Assembly: GCA_963781805.1 (NCBI GenBank)
Contig: CAWAHF010000004.1
Location: 4,526,001 to 4,590,000, forward strand
Length of the DNA: 64,000 bases
Reading direction: 5' to 3'
Source of the DNA: JAFGPL01 sp963781805
GTDB taxonomy: Bacteria; Bacteroidota; Bacteroidia; Bacteroidales; UBA10428
Shown here: positions 11,801 through 20,800 of the stretch, in pieces
Position numbering within the stretch: the stretch's first letter is position 1
Layout of the letters: each line of letters opens with the position of its first letter
The notes under the pieces: generated by a model
What the model saw: the letters and a program-made list of their open reading frames with translations, nothing else
Databases searched by the model: none
What the model was told of the DNA's origin: nothing
Translations under genes and position numbers: made by a program

Positions 11801-14800
11801 GGGGTGAGTGTCTTGGTTGTACCCAGGCAGGTATTGTTATTAGATACGGTGATTCCTGTAGGCGCTATCGAGGGTGAACTGACCGTCACTGTAGCTGTTG
11901 CGGTAGCCGTTGTATTACAATCCCCCTCGAGCCGTACCCAGTAAGAAGTTGAAGTTGCCGGGTTGACATCATAGGTATTGCCGGTATGCAGCAGGTTGGT
12001 ACAGGCTGCTTCCGAATACCAGTTGTAAGTAGCATTGGTACCCGGGGTACCTCCTGTCGGGGTGAGTGTCTTGGTTGTACCCAGGCAGGTGTTGTTATTA
12101 GATACGGTGATACCAGTAGGCGCTATCGAGGGTGAACTGACGGTCACTGTTGCAGTAGCCGTAGCCGTTGTATTACAATCCCCTTCGAGCCGTACCCAGT
12201 AAGAAGTTGAAGTTGCCGGGTTGACATCATAGGTCGCCCCGGTATGCAGCAGGTTGGTACAGGCTGCTTCCGAATACCAGTTGTAAGTAGCATTGGTACC
12301 CGGGGTACCACCGGTAGGTGTAAGTGTCTTGGTTGTACCCAGGCAGGTATTGTTATTAGATACGGTGATACCAGTAGGAGCCACGGACGGTGAACTGACA
12401 GTCACTGTAGCTGTTGCGGTAACCGTTGTATTACAATCCCCCTCGAGCCGTACCCAGTAAGAAGTTGAAGTTGCCGGGTTGACATCATAGGTGGCCCCGG
12501 TATGCAGCAGGTTGGTACAGGCTGCTTCCGAATACCAGTTGTAAGTAGCATTGGTACCCGGGGTACCTCCTGTCGGGGTGAGTGTCTTGGTTGTACCTAG
12601 GCAGGTATTGTTATTAGATACGGTGATTCCTGTAGGCGCTATCGAGGGTGAACTGACCGTCACTGTAGCTGTTGCGGTAGCCGTTGTATTACAATCCCCC
12701 TCGAGCCGTACCCAGTAAGAAGTTGAAGTTGCCGGGTTGACATCATAGGTATTGCCGGTATGCAGCAGGTTGGTACAGGCTGCTTCCGAATACCAGTTGT
12801 AAGTAGCATTGGTACCCGGGGTACCTCCTGTCGGGGTGAGTGTCTTGGTTGTACCCAGGCAGGTGTTGTTATTAGATACGGTGATTCCTGTAGGAGCCAC
12901 GGACGGTGAACTGACAGTCACTGTAGCAGTGGCCGTAGCCGTTGTATTACAATCCCCTTCGAGTCGTACCCAGTAAGAAGTTGAAGTTGCCGGGTTGACA
13001 TCATAGGTATTGCCGGTATGCAGCAGGTTGGTACATGCCGCTTCCGAATACCAGTTGTAAGTAGCATTGGTACCCGGAGTACCTCCTGTCGGGGTGAGTG
13101 TCTTGGTTGTACCCAGGCAGGTATTGTTATTAGATACGGTGATACCTGTAGGCGCTGAAGATACTGAATTAATGACTATTGGATAATCAGCACTGACTGT
13201 TCCTGTTCCACAAACATTAACACCTTCAACAGTCAAATTTCCGTTTGTTGCTCCAACAGCAAAGTTTATTGCTACCGGATTTGTATTTCCTGTTATGGTA
13301 GCACCTGTTCCTGAATATGACCAATTATATGAAGTAGCATCAGCTATAGCGCCAACAGAATACGATACTCCGTTTTGTCCTTCACAAACTGTCGAAGTTC
13401 CCGCTATTGCTCCTGCTGCTCCTGGTTGAGGATTAACATTAATAGTTGGTGTTGAGGTTAATTGTGAACTACAACCATTATTAGACGCCAGAATATTAAA
13501 TGTTGTGTTAACAACTAATGTGCCAGTAGGTAAATTAATATTTCCTCCTGTACCTGCAACAGGTGAACCAATATTAGTTGCTCCAGTCCTTAACTGGTAA
13601 TTAAAGCCAGATTGGGAACCTTGGACTGTGATATTGGAGGAAGTATTATAACAAACAGAAGCAGGTGCTGATAATGTTAAACCTGTATTGGGTTGTGGAT
13701 CGATTACAACATTAACACTATCTGTTCCGGTAATACCAATATTATCTTCTAAAACTGAAACAGAACCATTTCCAGTGACATTCCAGGTAACAGTGATGGA
13801 ATTCCCTGCACCGGAAACCGGTGTTCCGCCAATAACCGTCCAGGCATAAGTATGTCCGGCGATTGAGGGGGTAGAGTATATGACAACCTCATTTAAACAC
13901 ACGTTAGGGTCAGTTGGTGTAATATCGGGAGAAGGTGTGTTTACCACTATGATTGATTGGATATCAGAGGCCACACATCCATTTGAAGTGGTCTCAGAGA
14001 CTTGAAGCTGGTATGAAGACGCTGCGGCCATTGTAATATCAGTTGAAGCGGCTGAAGGTGTAGCAATAGTGCCACCGCTTGCACCAACCCACTCCCATGC
14101 ATATGTACTGCCAGTATTGTTTGTAGTTAGATAATTTCTGATTTCACCGGCACCTACTGTAAAAGTTCCCTGAATATCAGGGATATAGGTACTGTTTACT
14201 GTAACAGGAAATGTAGTAGCATCAACTATTCCAGACGTAGTATTATCGGATACAGCGGTAAGTTGGATGTTATGGGATCCAGCTCCTCCAAAATCAGCCC
14301 CTGTTAGTTGAATGTTATACGTACCGATACCTATGCCCGATTGTACAAATGAATTGCCCCCGGCAGTATAGGATAATGTCCAGTTTGGAGTCCCTGTTAA
14401 TACAACGGTGACCGTAACTATCTCACCGTTATTGCAAATGGTAGCTGGCGAAACATTTGTTATTCTTGCTGTAACACCGCTTACACCGACAGTAAAAACA
14501 TAGCTGTCAGTTGAAACCGGGGTACTTGAAGCAACAGTACCGGAAGTTAAATTACCTGTTAACACATTTCCTTTTTCTTCCCATCTGTTAGCCGGAGTAA
14601 CCCATTCAACAAGACGTGTAGAATTTACAGATACGATATTACTGAAATCATCCCAGCGAATCCGCACATTTGCTGTTGCAACACCAGGCCTCGTTATTGT
14701 CCAGTATTCATTATCACTGACCGTGGTTATTGGAGATAATATATTTAATCTGGAGTAAGAGCCATCCGGATTATCATTGGTATATTGGGCTCTCCAGTAT

Positions 14801-17800
14801 CCTGTTGAGCTTACGTTTGAAAGCATTACATTACCATACCTGACAGGTTTCCCGCCTGAAGCATTATAATTACCAACAGGGAAGTTAAATGACTGGCCAC
14901 TAATAATTTGTTTGCTTAAAGGTCCGTTCACAAAGGTTGCATCACTTCCTCCTGTAACAGCTGATTGGGATGTGTTTGAAATAGTAAGAAGGTTAGCATT
15001 TGTGGTATTAATCCTTCCATTAATAAGGATAAGTCGATTTGAAATTTGTGCAGTTCCATTTAAAGTAATCCCGTTAGCGTTATTAATTCTGAAATTATAA
15101 AAGTTTTCCGGACTCGGAGTTGATATAGTTTGTTGACTGGTTCCTTCAAAGGAAACTAAACCTGTTCCCGGTACAAAACCATTGGTAAAATTATCGTCCC
15201 AGTTTCCCCAGACAATAATGTTTTTATTATAGGAAGAATTTATTAACTGACTGCTCCTGATTATAATATTTCCTTTAATCAGAAGATTCATATTCGCCAT
15301 GCTTTTACTATTAGGTCCTGTAAATTCAACATTTTGGTATGTTTTTATTATTGGAGAAATACTAGACCCGGAAACGCCTGTACCATAATATTCAATAGTA
15401 CTTCCTGTAGTATTCATGAAATCATTAAAAATTCCTCCTGGAAAAACAAACTGATTTGATCCTGTATTGCCTATGATTATTCGTCCATTACCGCTAACAT
15501 GACCAAAATTATGACCTGTTGTGCTGTTAAGATTGAGAACTCCGTTATCCAGAACAGAATAAGCACTCCTGTCATCATTGACTACATTTATTCTATGTCC
15601 GACTTTTATTATTATGGGATTCCCGCTTGGAGGAGATCCTGCAGGAGTGCCGTTATGACTTCCGGTCGCCCAGCTACCTGCTGCATTCCAGTCAGCGCCG
15701 GTAGTGGTAATATTTGGGGCAAGATCGTAACTGTAATAGATTGGTTTAATTAAAAAATTACCTGGTTCACCGCAGGTATATTCACCATCAAGGTAATTGC
15801 CGGTAATAGTAATTGTGTTTGCACCGGTATTCATAACCCCTGCTCCCAGGTTTGTCCAGATATAGTTATAGTATCTGGCTCCAACATAATTGGTTTCAGT
15901 TCCGGTTACATCAGTCTGAATATAATTATAGGTATGGGTAACAGAACTCATACCTCCAAAAGGAGTACTTGTAACATTCCAATAGTATTGAAGCTCATTG
16001 GAAAGAAGGTCTGTAAGTGATGGTATTTTTACATTTACCGGTTTCAGTGTAATACTACCTGGTGAAGCTGCGCTGAATGTCACATTGTAAGTTGCCGGTG
16101 TAAATTTTCCTGCAACTCCTATAGGAAATGTGAATGATGATGGTGAAACAGCCGGGTAAATCTTTTTAACACCGGCATCGCTTAAAACTCCGTTAGTTAT
16201 AATCCAGTTTCTGTTTGCAGGCACACCTGGAGTTCCACCAATGGTCGATGTATTTTCGAGGGTCAGAAGAAAGTCGTTTGTATAAAAATAGCCTGTGGTT
16301 AAGGTAAGTACTCCGTTAATCGAAATATCACCATTCAATGTTACACCATTGGCAGCGCCATTGGTAATGTTCATATTTCCAAACTGTCCATTCCCATCAC
16401 TTGTAATAATTTGATTTGTTGTTCCCTGTATTGTAAAACTACCTGCTCCGGTTGATGTATGAATTCCGTTGTTGATTATATTTCCCTGGGCAATAATATT
16501 CAAATTACCCGCATTTGTAAGAGTGCCGCTGGTAATCGATAAAGAATCAGTAATTGTAGGTTGAAAAGCTCCCGGGCTTGAAAAAGTAATAACAGAACCC
16601 GAATTCTTGTCTATAATTAGTTTTCTGAAAGTAGTGTTAACTCCAAAAGAGGCTGTTTGTGTATTCCCTCCGTTGAATGTGGTTTTATTTGTTCCAGCAT
16701 TGTAAGCACCATTGTTGGTAAAATTACCGGCAATATTAATATTTTTATCATTGGAATTAAATGTACTATTGGTTGATATAAATAGGTCGCCGGTTAAAAC
16801 TAATGGATTTACCATCATATTTGCAGTTGCAGTATTACCAGCTAATCCGGTAATATAAAGATGATGCAGATTACAGGTGGCATCAATTGTATAGATTTGA
16901 TTACCTATTGCTGTTACAGGAGCAAGATTGATGGTACCTCCTGTTACATTACTTATATCTGGCCGGATGTAAAGATCTCCATAATCAACCCCTCCACCTC
17001 TGTAAATATTTATAATCCCATTTGAAAATAAAAACAAACTACTATCGTTGCAGATTTCAAGTTTTGCGCGTGTATTTACCTGGTTTTTCCCATATATATT
17101 CACGATACCATTTGATTGTGCATACCTGAGATACCCCTGAGTATAAGTGACATTACGACGTATCTGCCCTTTTACATTTAATGTCCCACCCTGGATTATT
17201 ATTTCAGGTCTGCCTCCTGCCGCATATTCAATATCATTTCTGTTATTATTTGATGTGTTTCCTACATTTACAATTCCACTAAGAATCTCTAGCTTTCCTG
17301 CCAGGGTAAGTAAATTGTTGTTATCTGCTGTAATAATATTTAAAGTGCCTCCGTTTGCTGAAAGACAAGCTGATTGCGGAATATTAAAACTATTAGCAGT
17401 TGTTACATTAAGAGTACCGTTGCTTAATCGGAAAGTTCCGTTTAATAATGTTAGTGCCGGGTCAAAATTTGTTGTTATAGAAGATGATACATCAAGAACT
17501 GGAGCTTGTGAGGCGCCTTTATTTACTTCTAAAGAATAAAATGTTTTGGCAGCACCTGTAATTGTAGCATTTGTTGTTCCTTTAAAGTAAGTTAAAATTC
17601 TACCTGTCCCATTGAAAGCCTGGAAAGTTCCCGAACCGGACAGGTTACCATATAATTCAAGAATATGATTTACAGCCGCACTGTTTTGTACCCTGAAGGT
17701 ACCAGTAACATCAAGATTTCTTAATACCTGAATGGTCTGAATATTTGTATTTCTTACTTCGAATAAACCTGATACTAAATTAAAATCATGGTTTACGATT

Positions 17801-20800
17801 ATGCTACGTGGAGCAGTTGTATTTGTTAATACCTGGCCTGTTCCTAAACCTGATACTGTTAAATCATTGTATATATTAAGGTTACCTGCAGGCAAGTTAA
17901 TTGTGGTAGCATTTGCAGGGCTAAATTTCAAATTGTAATAATGGTCTAATATCAGACCGGTAATATCAGAAGTTACCGGTAAGGTGATATTTGCAGCAGT
18001 TGTATAATATTCAACCGTACCACCATTTTCACCAATAAAATCACCAAAATCACCCTGAGGAAAATAGTTATTACTCCTAATTCGTAATGTTCCTGTACCT
18101 GTAACTCCCTGATCGGGAAATGATTCGAAATTGTGACCGGTGAAGTTTCTTAAATCAAGCGTTGAACCACTGAAAATAGTCAGACTTCCGCAAACTATTC
18201 CATTTTGATTTATATAAACAGTATGGTTATTTGAAGCATCACCTATAATAACAATGGTATTAGCATCAGGTATACTTGCGCCTCCCGGGCCACCAACAGC
18301 GGTTGCCGACCAGGTTGCAGTATTATTCCAGTCGCCATTTACCCCTGTGCTGTATCGGACAGGAATAATATTAAAAGCAGGAAGCTCACCGGCAGTGTAT
18401 TCTCCGTCAATAACGGAAGCAGTGTCAAATAGTATTTCGTTAGTACCATCGTTCACCAAGAGGTTGTTGTTGATAACTGTCCAGGAATCACCACTCCGGT
18501 GAACAGCTGGTATATATAGTGCTTCATTACCCCGTACAAAATAATTTGAACCGGCATTATCATAATAATATTTATGAACTACCGAACCTCCGGGAATACC
18601 TGTAAACCCTGTTCCTGTTGTTTTCCAGTAACAGGTTAATGCATTATTTACACCCTGAGCGAGAGGATGGCGGCTATTTACAGGTCTGTTTGTCACTGTG
18701 CCATATTGTGTTGCACCAGATGAAAATTGTATCGATGCAGGCATGTAGTAATACGTACTGTTAGCGGTATTAAAAAATCCGAATGGGAAAACAAAGGCAC
18801 CCGTACTATTGTAAACTTTGCTTATCCCTGCGTCAGATTCCAGACCATTTGTTTGAATCATGCGAGAAGCATTAAAATTTTTACCTGTACCAGTGAGCCC
18901 GTCATAAACATCGGCGCCCGTTGTCAGAGTCAGATTATTTAAACCAATATTCAGCCGCGCTGCGGTATTGGCAAGCCTGAGGTCACCAGTAATAGTAAAG
19001 TTGCTACCTATTGTCACTGAACCAGCGGTTTTATTTAGAGAAAGGTTATTAAAACTGCCTGTACCATCTCCTGTTATTAACTGTGCTGCTGTTCCTGCAA
19101 GTCGTATGCTTCCTGCTCCACTTACGGGTTTAAAATGAATTCCGGAATTAGTAATATTTCCCTGTACCTGCAAAATACGTCCATTATCTATAAATGTACA
19201 TCCGTGATCAATTTGAAAATTAGCATTTATAACAACCGGAACAACAGGATTGGCATTATTTAAAGTAAGACTGGAATTATTGGTTAAAACCATGTTATTC
19301 AGGTTTCCCGTAATTGTGCCTTGAATATCAAAAGTTTGCGAGCGACTTCCATCAAAATAAGTTGTGTTAGTGGCAGGTGTATAAGTTGTACCACTGGCAA
19401 TATTGAAATTTCCCCCGATGTAAATATTCTGAGTATTAATTGTATTATCAAAAGCCGCATTATTCTGTAAAATAAAATTGTTATAAACAATCAATGGCTT
19501 TGCAGTAACTGAAGTTGGCGTACCAGAAGTTGCATTAAAATTTCTAACTCCAAAACTATAAGTACCATTTGTTCCAATAACATTGAGATCCCAGAATGGT
19601 ACTGTAGACGTTATATATGCAGGACGAATGGTTGGAATCGTCACATTAATTTCCCCACCGGTAATGCTGATATTTTCAGGATTAGATCCTAAAACAATGC
19701 TGAAATTAAAACCACTTGTGCCACCACCTTGATCAATCTGGGGAGTAGAACCTAATATATTTATTACCCCTCCGCTCATTTTAAAAACGTTGTCAGGATA
19801 AGTAAAGCTTAAAGTAGCATGTCGTCTGGAATTATCAGCCCAACTTAATGTTGCTGTATTTGTTATTAGATTTAGTGTGCCACCTGTCATTATAAAGGCT
19901 CCCCGATGCGTTCCTGCTTCATTTGAGGTACGTAATTGTGTTGCGGTGATTGTTCCTCCATTGATTGTCAGATTGCTTGTTCTTCTTGTTATAATTGATG
20001 CTCTTGTGTTTGTAGCATCAAATGTCCCACTGTTTATTAAAAGCTTTCCGTATATAACCACTGCCATATCGGAAGACACGTCTGCTGTCGAAACATTAGC
20101 TCCATCAATAATCAACTGAGCTACTGAATTAATATCATAATTGTTTGTTGATGCAGGTGGAGATGTTAAACCAGGTATAATGATGTTTTGACCTAAGATT
20201 AATGTTCCGGAGGTTAAACCTAAAGCTTTTAAATTATCGTCCCCATCGTTTGTATGAGTATTATTATTTCGTCCATACAGGTAAAAATTACTACTATTGT
20301 CGGCATTAATATTTAATGAATAAGTCCAATCCGTACCTTTGTATATTCCTATTCTGTAAAATTCGCTATAACCATTACAGATTAAATTCTGATCTTTTAA
20401 ATCATTATTAAATACTACATCTGCATGAGCCGTTGTATTGTATATTGTCCCGGTGTAATCAGGTGCATTTCCTTCATAAAAATCAACACTCCCATAGTTT
20501 GTAAAATCACCCTTAACCGTAAAAGTATGATTATAATTTCCTGTTCCCAGTTGTATATAACCGGGTGAAGAAACTAAAACATTGCCATTAATGGTTACCG
20601 AACGTGATGCACCTGCATTGTTGTTAATTTGAAATCTTCCCTGGTTGATGGTCAGATTGCCATTTAAGGTCATATTACCCATTAAGGTTGCAACTATCCC
20701 TGTATTTGATAAATTTATAATCAGGTTATTATAAGTGAGTTGGATGAAATTGAAATTTGCATTATTATAATATTCCACTGTTCCCCCTCCCGTTGCAACA

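Noticed and set aside
6190..13155. Possible CRISPR-like repeat pattern
   Set aside because: Repeats are 258 bp, directly joined without unique spacers, and lie fully in frame inside a coding gene.
17147..17539. 130-residue plus-strand ORF inside the giant gene
   Set aside because: It is an opposite-strand shadow of the 2890-21243 frame with no motif and no own promoter.
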